Below, piece after piece: positions 1 to 7,115 of a stretch of DNA of 54,395 nt. The position numbers and the translations under genes were made by a program. The number at the start of each line of letters is the position of its first letter. Within the stretch, counting starts at the first letter, position 1. The stretch covers positions 1 to 54,395 of IMG/VR virus record IMGVR_UViG_3300042922_001429. One strand, given 5' to 3'. The DNA is from a virus. Under the pieces are notes generated by a model. The model made no database searches. It was not told where the DNA came from and saw only the letters and a program-made list of their open reading frames with translations.

Positions 1-303
1 CTATTTTAGTACACTCAATAGGTGTTTGTTCTTTATATCTCCCTCACCGGTTAGTAACCAATGTGCCGAATATCTATACTTAGTTACTAAAAGAGTCAAA
101 TATTTTGGGTGAAATTGACGATGAGGTTCTTTGATTAATTTTTCTAAAGTACGAGGTTCAATTCCATTTTTTTCGCAGAAGTTTTTAAAGTCCGGAGCTA
201 ACCCTTCAGATATAATTTGATAAACAGCAAAAAAGAACCTTCTGATCACCGGATATTCTTCAGGTATCTTTTCTGCATCAATCTGGCGTTGTGTTTTTTT
301 CAT
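1..303 (-). CDS. small XRE/phage-repressor-like HTH protein
   Basis: A 100-residue protein read from the ATG at 303; a longer frame runs upstream, but this start directly overlaps the stop of the preceding gene (TAATG) and follows A-rich sequence. The second half resembles a small helix-turn-helix fold (NFCEKNGIEPRTLEKLIKEP) followed by SAHWLLTGEGD, an ending common in phage XRE-type repressors at the DNA-binding domain boundary. There is no peptidase domain, so it may be a Cro-like or accessory regulator. It is last in a leftward group of three genes. Its stop codon is the first codon of the window, so if the element is circular the integrase start would follow at once. Function is inferred from the HTH-like segment only. 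Confidence 0.65.
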   Translation of the reverse strand: MKKTQRQIDAEKIPEEYPVIRRFFFAVYQIISEGLAPDFKNFCEKNGIEPRTLEKLIKEPHRQFHPKYLTLLVTKYRYSAHWLLTGEGDIKNKHLLSVLK

Positions 304-773
304 TATTTCTGTTTTTCTGGATTTACATCGCCAAATAAAGTAAACCAATTAAAAAAATCTAAAAATGGCATAGCAACAATTTTAGAACTTTCATTATTCT
401 GAAAAATCACAGATACATGCCTTTCAGGTATGTTGCCCAAATAATTTACTGTTATTATATAGTCGCCTGATTTAAATTCTTTCTCAGTAACATCTTTTTT
501 TTCGAAGTCATCAAATACGGATTTGAAAAACAGATACATTGTTTCAGGAGTTTCATTAAGAACTACAGAAACATGATTTTTAAGATATTGATATTTGTTA
601 TCATTAAAAGAAATTACATAGAATTTATTATCAACTAAATCAAGTGTGACCTTTGAGTTGTTTAAATCCGATTTTGCAGAGCCAATCTCTTTTCTATTTA
701 CAGGAACCTCGGTCATCTGGCTTTTAGCAAAAAAAATAAAAACACAAAAAACGAGACTTAAATAATTTTTCAT
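303..773 (-). CDS. putative secreted protein, unknown function
   Basis: A 156-residue protein with an N-terminal signal peptide: MKN, a hydrophobic core of about 12 residues, then AKSQ as a likely cleavage region. The mature part is polar with alternating beta-like segments (KVTLDLVDNKFYVISF, DYIITVNYL, RHVSVIF) and no recognised catalytic motif. It probably acts in the periplasm or at the surface. Its start is 3 bases from the stop of the upstream small membrane gene and its stop overlaps the next ATG, so the three leftward genes look like one operon. Family not recognised; a lysogenic-conversion role is possible but not shown. Confidence 0.65.
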   Translation of the reverse strand: MKNYLSLVFCVFIFFAKSQMTEVPVNRKEIGSAKSDLNNSKVTLDLVDNKFYVISFNDNKYQYLKNHVSVVLNETPETMYLFFKSVFDDFEKKDVTEKEFKSGDYIITVNYLGNIPERHVSVIFQNNESSKIVAMPFLDFFNWFTLFGDVNPEKQK

Positions 774-776
774 AAT

Positions 777-941
777 TTATTCTTTTGAATTTTTTAATGT
801 TGATTTAGCTATAATCTCAAGATAATATTCGCTTTGCTTCATAGCGTCTTTTACGGAAGTTCTCACAATATAATAAGTAGTAATGCTTCCTACAAACAAT
901 CCGATGATTGCAATAATTATGAGCGGGTAAATTTGATTCAT
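777..941 (-). CDS. small single-pass membrane protein
   Basis: A 54-residue protein starting MNQIYP, with one strong transmembrane helix (residues about 5-24, rich in I, L and G) and a charged C-terminal tail. A start 20 codons upstream is possible, but the ATG at 941 is preceded by the usual A/T-rich flavobacterial leader, and the upstream start would lie very close to the predicted transcription start. First gene of the leftward operon driven from the candidate promoter at 1007-1014. No family recognised; small membrane proteins next to secreted proteins in lysogeny regions are often superinfection or conversion factors, which is speculation here. Confidence 0.55.
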   Translation of the reverse strand: MNQIYPLIIIAIIGLFVGSITTYYIVRTSVKDAMKQSEYYLEIIAKSTLKNSKE

Positions 942-1006
942 CTTAAAATATTTAGATTCACTTATGAATTTGTTTTGTTGAATACATGTAACATAAAACA
1001 ACGAAG

Positions 1007-1014
1007 CAAAATTA
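1007..1014 (-). promoter_or_regulatory. leftward -7 element TAATTTTG
   Basis: The minus strand reads TAATTTTG, an exact match to the Bacteroidota -7 consensus TAnnTTTG, followed by GCTTCGTTGTTTT. The same initially transcribed sequence follows the other leftward -7 box at 2796-2803. No clear -33 TTG is visible. It would drive the three-gene leftward operon starting at 941. Confidence 0.5.
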
Positions 1015-1152
1015 AATAAAAATTGAATTATTAAAATATTTATTTATCCGTATAAATACGGAATCTTCATTTATTTTTGTTTTTTAGTACTTTTAGTTTT
1101 GAATTATTAATATATTAGCACCAGAATATAACAACTTTGTTTTGTAATTAAG

Positions 1153-1160
1153 TATTTTTG
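1153..1160 (+). promoter_or_regulatory. rightward -7 element TATTTTTG
   Basis: TATTTTTG matches TAnnTTTG and lies 24 bases before the lipoprotein start at 1185. The nearest TTG upstream (1137-1139) gives a spacer of only 13 bases, so the -33 match is poor. A plausible promoter for the lipoprotein and membrane protein cassette. Confidence 0.35.
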
Positions 1161-1184
1161 TTAAGAATTCAAAAATAAAATTCT

Positions 1185-1493
1185 ATGAAAGCAAAAGTAA
1201 TATTTTTAAGCGCAGTGAGTGCTGTGGTTGTTTATTCATGCACAACTGAAAGAGATGAATATATTAAAGAAAATCCGACTGAGAATCAAAAAATTGAACA
1301 GTTGGAAATGAAAAAACTAAAACAAATTAAGCCAGGAAATACTCAAGCAAACAAAACGGCAAGTGATACTATAATTGCAACTCCGCCAGCTTCACCACAA
1401 AGTGGTTTTGAACTTGATCCTGGTTTTGAAATAAACCCTAATCCTGATCCAAATGAAGGCGACGACCCAAAGAACGTACCTCCTAGAAAATAA
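1185..1493 (+). CDS. small lipoprotein with Pro/Asp-rich tail
   Basis: A 102-residue predicted lipoprotein: basic start, hydrophobic stretch, lipobox VYSC with the acylated Cys at about residue 19, then a polar chain. The C-terminal third is rich in Pro, Asp, Asn and Glu (DPGFEINPNPDPNEGDDP), typical of low-complexity flavobacterial lipoproteins. It is probably in the outer membrane. It is preceded by a candidate promoter and overlaps the start of the next gene by about 40 bases. A lysogenic-conversion (moron) gene is the simplest reading; no family function is known to me. Confidence 0.65.
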   Translation: MKAKVIFLSAVSAVVVYSCTTERDEYIKENPTENQKIEQLEMKKLKQIKPGNTQANKTASDTIIATPPASPQSGFELDPGFEINPNPDPNEGDDPKNVPPRK

Positions 1494-1995
1494 ATTAAAA
1501 AAATCCAAAACTACACTTTATGGGTCGTTATTACTCTTAATATCGGCCTTCTTGCCATGTATTGATGTATTACTCAAAATAATATATCCTCCAATGGCTG
1601 AAATGAAAGATTCTCGTGATGTTTTTGTAACTGTTGACATCTGGCTAACTACATTATATCTATCTCCAGCAATTATTATTTTGGCTACAACATTAAAACC
1701 ACACCCTAAGCTTTATTTCTTTCCGTTCTTTACTTTTTTTTACACTGCTATTGTTTATTTCGCTCCGATACTAGGCTACAAAATTGACTTTTTGCGCTTC
1801 AATAGTTGGATGGCTATTGTAGGGGCTGTTGTTTGTTCGGTTCTATATATGCTTCTCCTGAAATACATTAGATTACATACGCTAGAAGAAAATTCTCATG
1901 AATTGATGTTGCAGGATATGAAAGAAGAGTATAATAAATTAAGAGAAGAAAATCAAAAATTAAAGTCACAAATAAACACACAAAATAAAAACTAA
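1453..1995 (+). CDS. multi-pass membrane protein with C-terminal coiled coil
   Basis: A 180-residue protein with about four transmembrane helices (residues about 22-45, 62-82, 87-105 and 117-138), followed by a charged heptad-like C-terminus (EEYNKLREENQKLKSQINTQ) expected to form a cytoplasmic coiled coil. The called ATG lies inside the upstream lipoprotein gene; no better ATG exists before the first helix, so the overlap may be real translational coupling. Family not recognised. The arrangement lipoprotein, membrane protein, small protein suggests a self-contained conversion or exclusion cassette inside the lysogeny region. Confidence 0.55.
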   Translation: MKATTQRTYLLENKLKKSKTTLYGSLLLLISAFLPCIDVLLKIIYPPMAEMKDSRDVFVTVDIWLTTLYLSPAIIILATTLKPHPKLYFFPFFTFFYTAIVYFAPILGYKIDFLRFNSWMAIVGAVVCSVLYMLLLKYIRLHTLEENSHELMLQDMKEEYNKLREENQKLKSQINTQNKN

Positions 1996-1996
1996 T

Positions 1997-2239
1997 ATGA
2001 ATGACCAGGAATATTTAATGCTGAAAAAAATGATTGAAAAAAATAGACGGCTTTTCAAAAAAGAAATTATCGACTACGATGAGTATTTTGAGAACCACAA
2101 TATGCTGATGGAAAAAATAAAAGATTCTATTTTACTAATGAATAATTGTGATATTTCATTTCTCGCTGCAATCGATTTAGATGACTGTTTAGAGAAGTAT
2201 CGAAAAGGAATTATGATTGTAAAATTTAATATGAATTAA
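1997..2239 (+). CDS. small hypothetical protein
   Basis: An 80-residue, mostly helical, acidic/basic mixed protein (MNDQEYLMLKKMIEKNRRL at the N-terminus). It starts one base after the stop of the membrane protein gene, so it is likely co-transcribed and coupled. It has no membrane segment and no recognised domain. It ends at the bidirectional terminator shared with the convergent repressor gene. Confidence 0.55.
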   Translation: MNDQEYLMLKKMIEKNRRLFKKEIIDYDEYFENHNMLMEKIKDSILLMNNCDISFLAAIDLDDCLEKYRKGIMIVKFNMN

Positions 2240-2267
2240 AAAAGGAAAACTTATTTGTTTTCCTTTT
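2240..2267. terminator. bidirectional terminator between convergent genes
   Basis: A perfect 11-bp stem, AAAAGGAAAAC paired with GTTTTCCTTTT around a 6-base loop, flanked by A and T runs. It lies at the stop of the rightward small gene and overlaps the last codons of the leftward repressor, so it can end both transcripts. Confidence 0.8.
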
Positions 2268-2685
2268 GTTTTTTATTAGCTCCAACAAATTCCATTACAG
2301 GCTGTAGAGATAAATCTATATAGTCAATAATAATATTCTTATGGTCCTTATTATCCATTCTATGTTGGGCAAGCTCTTCAATTATTCTATTGTTTTGATC
2401 AAAAATCATCTTAAGCTTTTCTTCTATTGATAAAGAGTAGAAATCTATATCAATTTTTTTTTCTAATTTTTTTTCCACTGACAAAACTCCAGTATAGAGA
2501 TATTCTTTTGTGGTAGTCAGTATTTTAGCAATTGTATCTAATTTTAGATCATCAGGCTTTGTAATATCCTCAATCCAATTCTTTAATGTGGTTGGGTGCA
2601 TTTTAGCTTCTCTAGCAAGGGAATTCTTATTATATCCGCTAGAAATCATTCTTTCCTCCAGGCGTTTACCAAATGTCATATTCAT
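2251..2685 (-). CDS. XRE-family lysogeny repressor, no peptidase domain
   Basis: A 144-residue DNA-binding protein. Residues about 5-60 form an XRE HTH (FGKRLEERMISSGYNKNSLA, then HPTTLKNWIED, then PDDLKLDTIAKIL), and a predicted coiled-coil C-terminus (SIEEKLKMIFDQNNRIIEEL) probably mediates oligomerisation. The start is either the ATG at 2685 or the one two codons later. It is transcribed away from the early operon, with two identical palindromes upstream, the layout of a CI-type master repressor. It lacks the S24 self-cleaving domain, so induction must go through another route such as an antirepressor or the separate UmuD-like protein at 50190. Repressor role is inferred from position and fold. 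Confidence 0.8.
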   Translation of the reverse strand: MNMTFGKRLEERMISSGYNKNSLAREAKMHPTTLKNWIEDITKPDDLKLDTIAKILTTTKEYLYTGVLSVEKKLEKKIDIDFYSLSIEEKLKMIFDQNNRIIEELAQHRMDNKDHKNIIIDYIDLSLQPVMEFVGANKKQKENK

Positions 2686-2723
2686 AGTTATTTACTTTAT
2701 CTATCAAATAATAGAAAAAATCA

Positions 2724-2737
2724 ATCTAATATTAGAT
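2724..2737. promoter_or_regulatory. operator copy 1, ATCTAATATTAGAT
   Basis: A perfect 14-bp palindrome, identical to the one at 2754-2767, with centres exactly 30 bp apart (about three helical turns, so both sites face the same side). Lies in the leader between the repressor start and the early promoter. Probable repressor binding site. Confidence 0.75.
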
Positions 2738-2744
2738 ATAATTC

Positions 2745-2776
2745 TTGTTTTGTATCTAATATTAGATATATATTTG
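2745..2776 (+). promoter_or_regulatory. early rightward promoter
   Basis: TATATTTG at 2769-2776 is a perfect -7 element, with TTG at 2745-2747 (21-base spacer) or 2750-2752 (16-base spacer) as the -33 element. Operator copy 2 fills the spacer, so bound repressor would exclude RNA polymerase. Drives the rightward early operon from 2871. Confidence 0.7.
2754..2767. promoter_or_regulatory. operator copy 2, ATCTAATATTAGAT
   Basis: Second perfect copy of the 14-bp palindrome; symmetry extends one more base pair on each side (2753-2768). It lies between the -33 and -7 elements of the rightward early promoter. Confidence 0.75.
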
Positions 2777-2795
2777 TCTCAACAAAACAACGAAG

Positions 2796-2803
2796 CAAAT
2801 ATA
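2796..2803 (-). promoter_or_regulatory. leftward -7 element TATATTTG for the repressor
   Basis: The minus strand reads TATATTTG followed by CTTCGTTGTTTT. Transcription would begin near 2789 and run left through both operators into the repressor gene, with a leader of about 100 bases. The initiation region faces that of the rightward promoter (start expected near 2783), so the two promoters oppose each other. No convincing -33 TTG is seen. Confidence 0.5.
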
Positions 2804-2870
2804 AACAAAAGATTTAAAATTGTTTTTACTGTTAACCTTAATTATTTATAACGAAAAAAAATAAATCAAT

Positions 2871-3146
2871 ATGAAATTCAATCATGAAGAAACTATTAGC
2901 CAAGAGTTAGTTGCTTATTTCAAGGAATACACTACAGAACTAGATGTTGCTAAAGCATGTGAAAAACATTCTGTTGGATTTCACACTTTGAGAAGGCTCA
3001 GGTTAGGAGAAACACCTGTTTCAAACGAAAAAAATGAAAAAGCTTTGATAGGACTTATGAAGTTAGCAATAAAGAATGCTGACGATAAAATTGGAAAAGC
3101 TGAAAAATGTAAAAAAGATGTTCAGAAAATACTTGATTTAGTATGA
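2871..3146 (+). CDS. first early gene, small HTH-like protein
   Basis: A 91-residue protein. Residues about 23-60 could form a helix-turn-helix (LDVAKACEKHSVGFHTLRRL), followed by a basic helix. It is the first gene after the early promoter, directly opposite the repressor, the position of Cro or an early activator in many temperate phages. Its last codons overlap the next ATG (ATGA), indicating coupling. Cro-like function is inference from position; the sequence match to known HTH families is weak. Confidence 0.6.
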   Translation: MKFNHEETISQELVAYFKEYTTELDVAKACEKHSVGFHTLRRLRLGETPVSNEKNEKALIGLMKLAIKNADDKIGKAEKCKKDVQKILDLV

Positions 3147-3274
3147 AAACGAAAGCTAAAAAAAAGATTGAAAAAGGGATTTTCGAAGGTTTCTCTAAAG
3201 ATTTTAAAGACTTCGTACTTCTCTGTGTAAAAGAGACTAAAGAAGAAATTTCACTTCAAAATAATATAAGATGA
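3143..3274 (+). CDS. very small coupled protein
   Basis: A 43-residue basic reading frame beginning MKTKAKKKIEKGIFEG. Its ATG overlaps the previous stop as ATGA and its own stop overlaps the next start as ATGA, so the three genes form a contiguous translationally coupled chain. The amphipathic middle (FSKDFKDFVLLCV) suggests a single helix. No family recognised. The coupling on both sides is the main evidence that it is real. Confidence 0.5.
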   Translation: MKTKAKKKIEKGIFEGFSKDFKDFVLLCVKETKEEISLQNNIR

Positions 3275-3492
3275 GCGCACTGGAGAAAGAGATACAGGCT
3301 CTTAGGATGAAGCAAAGTCGGATCGAAAAGAAACAGCGAGAAGATAATGCAGAAGTCTGGGACAGGATATCACAACTAGAGTTATTAACGAAAGCAGAGG
3401 AGAGCGGAGTGGATGCCGCAAAACAACTTTCTCCAGCCGTTCAACTTTTAGCAAATCAGGCAGCCAGACGAAGAGGCTGGAAAAATCAATAA
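3271..3492 (+). CDS. small coiled-coil hypothetical protein
   Basis: A 73-residue protein, mostly one long charged helix (MSALEKEIQALRMKQSRIEK) with heptad-like spacing and a C-terminus ending RRRGWKNQ. It overlaps the previous gene by ATGA. No domain recognised; a small early phage adaptor or host-takeover protein is possible. Confidence 0.55.
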   Translation: MSALEKEIQALRMKQSRIEKKQREDNAEVWDRISQLELLTKAEESGVDAAKQLSPAVQLLANQAARRRGWKNQ

Positions 3493-3508
3493 AACAAAAA
3501 TCAATATC

Positions 3509-3679
3509 ATGAAAAAAGTATTAAACACAATTCTGATCATCAATACAATTTATGTGTTAGCATGTTCAGAAAATCAGGATCTGACAGTTTTCTTTCTTCC
3601 AGCTGATATTTATCTGGTTGCGGGATTTCTGAGAATTAATGTAAGAAAGTTTAATTCAATTTTAAATATAGAAAAATGA
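3509..3679 (+). CDS. small two-helix membrane peptide
   Basis: A 56-residue frame, MKKVLNTILIINTIYVLACS then a polar linker and a second hydrophobic segment (TVFFLPADIYLVAGFLRI). Two membrane helices, or a lipoprotein-like N-terminus ending LACS followed by one helix, both fit. Its stop overlaps the next ATG (ATGA). Unknown function. Confidence 0.45.
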   Translation: MKKVLNTILIINTIYVLACSENQDLTVFFLPADIYLVAGFLRINVRKFNSILNIEK

Positions 3680-3819
3680 ATATTAGAATTGAAAACATAG
3701 GGGGCATTTGGTACTGCAACGGAAAGAGATTAGGATATGACATTTTATCTCATGCAGAAATCACCGCAATAAATGAATTTATGAAAGAATTCAAAGACAC
3801 TCAAAATCAAAACCCTTAA
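3676..3819 (+). CDS. very small hypothetical protein
   Basis: A 47-residue frame beginning MNIRIENIGGIWYCNGKRLG, with a predicted beta hairpin at the N-terminus and an amphipathic helix after residue 25. It overlaps the upstream gene by ATGA and ends 2 bases before the next ATG. The context of tightly packed small early genes supports it. No family recognised. Confidence 0.45.
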   Translation: MNIRIENIGGIWYCNGKRLGYDILSHAEITAINEFMKEFKDTQNQNP

Positions 3820-3821
3820 AA

Positions 3822-4040
3822 ATGTCCGGATTGAACTATGGGAAAACCTTCAGAAGATTTTGTGCTGAACAGTTCCCAAACGAAGAAGGAGTTTTCTTCA
3901 GTAAAGTTTCAAATAAATGGGTTGTTCGAATTGCGAATCTTGAAAATGACAAAAGAATAAAACCATTTAGATCAGTAGTGCAATTCGATAAAGAGGAAGA
4001 AGCTCAGGACAAATTTAGAGAGATCAAAAATCAAAAATAA
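3822..4040 (+). CDS. small hypothetical protein, possibly DNA-binding
   Basis: A 72-residue protein with alternating beta-like strands (GVFFSKVSNKWVVRIAN) and an amphipathic C-terminal helix (EEEAQDKFREIKNQ). The pattern of three strands and a helix with a conserved-looking KWVVRI resembles small AP2-like DNA-binding folds, but this is a shape argument only. It lies just upstream of the recombination genes. Confidence 0.5.
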   Translation: MSGLNYGKTFRRFCAEQFPNEEGVFFSKVSNKWVVRIANLENDKRIKPFRSVVQFDKEEEAQDKFREIKNQK

Positions 4041-4061
4041 TAATCAGAAAAATATTTCACA

Positions 4062-6074
4062 ATGAATAACAAAGTCACACTTAGAAAGCTTTCCCTGTTA
4101 AACTTCAAAGGGATTAAGAATTTAACCATTGATTTCGATAACAATACGAATATCTATGGAGATAATGGTACCGGTAAAACATCAGTATTCGATGCGTTTA
4201 CCTGGTTGCTTTTCGGTAAAGATTCTACAGACAGAAAAGATTTCGAACTGAAGACTTTAGATAGTAATAATGAAGTGATTCCTAAGATCGATCATGAAGT
4301 TTCTGCTGAGATCGAAGTGAATGGAGAGCTGACAACTTTAAAAAGAGTTTTCCGTGAGAAGTGGGTTAAAACAAAAGGTGCTTTGGAATCTGAGTTTTCA
4401 GGAAACGAAACTCTGTACTATTGGAACGAAGTGCCTTTGTCAATGAAGGAATATGGAAATAAAGTTTCTGAAATTCTTGACGAGAAAGTTTTCAAGCTTA
4501 TTACTTCTCCAACGGCTTTCAATTCTTTGAAATGGCAAGATAGAAGAGATGTTTTGGTGAAAATTGCCGGAGATATTTCTGACGCTGATTTAGCTGAAGG
4601 TAATGAGGAATATATTCAGTTAGTTTCTCAACTGACTAATAAGACTCTTGACGAATACAAAAAGCAGATTGCTGCAACCATCAAAAAAGCAAAGGATGAT
4701 ATCAAAATGATCCCTACCAGAATTGATGAGGTTGACAGAAGTAAGCCGGAGGCTGTTGATGCTGATAATATCTATGCTACAATCGCTTACAAAGAAGAGG
4801 AGATTCAGAACATCGATAATCAATTAACTGATCGTTCAGCGGCTTTTGATGAAGTTATCAACAAAAGAAATGCTAACCAGGACGAGATCTTTAAATTAAG
4901 AACTAAGATCAATACAATCAACTTCGAAATAGCTGAAAAAGCTAAAAACGAAGCGAAATCCGGAGATTCTAAAGCCGATCAAATCCAGAAGCAGATCAAC
5001 GATAAAAAATCGAATGAACTTCAACCTGCAGAACAAAAACTGATCAGATTAAAATCTGAAAAATTAACTCTTGAAACTTCAATTTCTTCTTATGAAAAAA
5101 CTATTCAGGATAAAAGAGAATTGTGGAATGTTGAGAATGCTAAAAACTTTGTATTCTCAGACGATAATGCAGTTTGTCCTTGCTGCGAGAGACCGCTTGA
5201 TGCGTCGACGGTAGAAAATCAGAAAGCTGAATTACAAACCAAATTCAATACTAATATAAAAGGTATTCTTGATGGTATCAATGCAGAAGGTAAAGCAATT
5301 TCCGATAAAAAAGCGAATGCTGTATCTGAATTATCTGAGGTAAATACCAGAATTGCAAGCGGTGAAGCTTTCATCAAAGAAACTACAGAAACAATATCAG
5401 TTTTAGAGTCTGAATTGAAAACTGCAAAATCAGAAGCAACCACTACAGTATCTGTGGATGATCTTATTGCAAAATATACTTCTGAAAGTTCTGAACTATT
5501 CACTCTGAAAGAGCAGGTAGGAATATTGGAAGCTAAAACTTTCGAACTTCCAGACCCGAATGATCAAAATGATCTGAGAACTCAAAAGCAAACTATCAAT
5601 TCTGAGATTCAAGTTTTGAGAAATTCTCTTCAAGCTAATTATCAAATTCAGACAGCAAACAACCGTATCGCTGAACTTCAAAAAGAAGAATCGATGCTCG
5701 CTCAGGCAATCGCTGATATTGAGAAAACTCAGTACACTATTGACAACTTCATAAAGCTTAAAGTAGATACAATCGAAGATAGAATCAATGAGAAATTCTC
5801 ATTCGTAAAATTCAGATTGTTTGAAAAGCAGATTAACGGTGCGTTGATCGAATGTTGTGATGCTCTTGTCAATGGAGTTCCTATTTCCGACGCGAACACC
5901 GCTTCAAGAATCAATGCAGGAATAGATATTATCAATACGCTTTGCGAGTTCTACAATGTATCTGCTCCGATCATTATCGACAATAGAGAATCAGTTGTAA
6001 AACTTATCGAAAGCCCTTCACAAATCGTCAATCTGTTCGTATCACCAGACGATAAAAAATTAAGAATAGCATAA
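4062..6074 (+). CDS. SbcC/Rad50-like AAA ATPase with zinc hook
   Basis: A 670-residue SMC-type ATPase. Residues 1-60 carry the N-terminal ABC half with LSLLNFKGIKNLTIDF and Walker A GDNGTGKTS (33-41). Long heptad-rich coiled coils follow, interrupted near residue 372 by CPCCERPLD, a CxxC zinc hook as in Rad50/SbcC. The C-terminal half has a Walker B-like IIIDNRES near residue 640. It is shorter than bacterial SbcC (about 1000 residues) and no SbcD-type phosphoesterase is encoded nearby. Its position just before RecT points to DNA end processing for phage recombination. Its last base overlaps the next start. Confidence 0.85.
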   Translation: MNNKVTLRKLSLLNFKGIKNLTIDFDNNTNIYGDNGTGKTSVFDAFTWLLFGKDSTDRKDFELKTLDSNNEVIPKIDHEVSAEIEVNGELTTLKRVFREKWVKTKGALESEFSGNETLYYWNEVPLSMKEYGNKVSEILDEKVFKLITSPTAFNSLKWQDRRDVLVKIAGDISDADLAEGNEEYIQLVSQLTNKTLDEYKKQIAATIKKAKDDIKMIPTRIDEVDRSKPEAVDADNIYATIAYKEEEIQNIDNQLTDRSAAFDEVINKRNANQDEIFKLRTKINTINFEIAEKAKNEAKSGDSKADQIQKQINDKKSNELQPAEQKLIRLKSEKLTLETSISSYEKTIQDKRELWNVENAKNFVFSDDNAVCPCCERPLDASTVENQKAELQTKFNTNIKGILDGINAEGKAISDKKANAVSELSEVNTRIASGEAFIKETTETISVLESELKTAKSEATTTVSVDDLIAKYTSESSELFTLKEQVGILEAKTFELPDPNDQNDLRTQKQTINSEIQVLRNSLQANYQIQTANNRIAELQKEESMLAQAIADIEKTQYTIDNFIKLKVDTIEDRINEKFSFVKFRLFEKQINGALIECCDALVNGVPISDANTASRINAGIDIINTLCEFYNVSAPIIIDNRESVVKLIESPSQIVNLFVSPDDKKLRIA

Positions 6075-6222
6075 TGGCAGATCAAGAATATATCGAGCAC
6101 GAAGATGATCCTAAACCTAAGGTGGATGGATGTATGAAGGTGGAGACGATGCTTATTATGAAGCCTTGAAAAATTGGATTAATAGACAGGAACAACTAAA
6201 AATAGAAAACGAAAATCAATAA
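6074..6222 (+). pseudogene. small early gene with apparent -1 frame break
   Basis: The ATG at 6074 overlaps the upstream stop (TAATG) and opens MADQEYIEHEDDPKPKVDG, then that frame soon ends at 6169 in unlikely sequence. From about 6125 the -1 frame reads on convincingly (WMYEGGDDAYYEALKNWINR) to a TAA at 6220-6222, 11 bases before recT. Together they make a normal small acidic protein of about 50 residues. Either one base was lost, or a frameshift is used, or the two parts are separate tiny ORFs (the second could start at the ATG at 6130). No standard slippery heptamer is present. Confidence 0.4.
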
Positions 6223-6233
6223 AATATAAAATC

Positions 6234-7115
6234 ATGTCAAACGAAAACAACACACAATTAGCAAACGTAAAAAAGGATATTTCAGCTCAAGTATTAGCAA
6301 AAGTAGATGCTTTTCAAGCTGCAGGAGAATTAAGGATTCCTGAAAACTACTCACCTGAAAACGCTTTAAAGTCAGCATATCTATTGTTAAGCGAACAAAA
6401 AAACAGTCAGGGTAAAATGGTTCTTGAAGTATGTACGAAAGAATCAATTGCAAATGCTCTTTTAAAAATGGTAGTCTGGGGATTATCTCCAATGAAAAAG
6501 CAATGTGACTTTATCCCTTACGGCGATAAGCTTGATTGCTCGATAGAATACACCGGAAACATCGTTTTAGCAAAAAGATTTGGAGGATTGAAAGATATCA
6601 AAGCAAAAGCGATTTTCAAAGAAGATCAATTTGAATTCGAGGTAAATCCGGAAACAGGTAAATCAAGAGTTTTAGCTCATAAACAAACTCTTGAAAGTTT
6701 AGGAAGTAAAGATGTTGTCGGAGCTTATGCAATCCTAGATATGCAAGATGGAAGCAAGGATGTTGAAATTATGAGTATGGCTCAGATCAGAGATTCTTGG
6801 AATCAGGGAGCGATGAAAGGTAATTCTCCAGCACACAAAAATTTTCCTGATCAAATGGCCATGAAAACTGTAATTAACAGAGCTTGTAAATTATTAGTGA
6901 GAGGTTCTGATGATGCTGTGCTTTATGAAAATGAAGATAGACAGGTTTCATCCGATAGAGTTTCAGAAGATGTAAAGCAGGATGTAAAAGAGAATGCCAA
7001 TAAAGAAGAGATTGGATTCGCTGATATCGAAGATGCTAAGTATGAAGAGGTAAAGGATGAAGCTTCGCCGGTAGCTGCTGAATCAGAATTAGAAACCGCT
7101 GGACCATCTTTCTAA
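6234..7115 (+). CDS. recT: RecT-family single-strand annealing recombinase
   Basis: A 293-residue protein with the RecT core across residues about 10-235: a helical N-terminus, SIANALLKMVVWGLSPMKKQ followed by CDFIPYGDKLDCSIEYTGNI, then KNFPDQMAMKTVINRACKLL before a disordered acidic tail (about 240-293). RecT anneals complementary single strands during phage recombination and concatemer formation. No RecE or YqaJ-type exonuclease lies beside it; the flanking SbcC-like ATPase and MBL-fold enzyme are candidates for that job. The acidic tail could bind a host single-strand binding protein partner. Stop and next start overlap (TAATG). Confidence 0.9.
   Translation: MSNENNTQLANVKKDISAQVLAKVDAFQAAGELRIPENYSPENALKSAYLLLSEQKNSQGKMVLEVCTKESIANALLKMVVWGLSPMKKQCDFIPYGDKLDCSIEYTGNIVLAKRFGGLKDIKAKAIFKEDQFEFEVNPETGKSRVLAHKQTLESLGSKDVVGAYAILDMQDGSKDVEIMSMAQIRDSWNQGAMKGNSPAHKNFPDQMAMKTVINRACKLLVRGSDDAVLYENEDRQVSSDRVSEDVKQDVKENANKEEIGFADIEDAKYEEVKDEASPVAAESELETAGPSF

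Noticed and set aside
2510-2851. Two rightward ORFs over the repressor and operator region
   Set aside because: They are antisense to the repressor gene and run across the operators; no start signals or sensible protein composition.
6232-6492. Leftward 86-codon ORF over recT
   Set aside because: Shadow of recT with Leu-rich low-complexity translation and no promoter.
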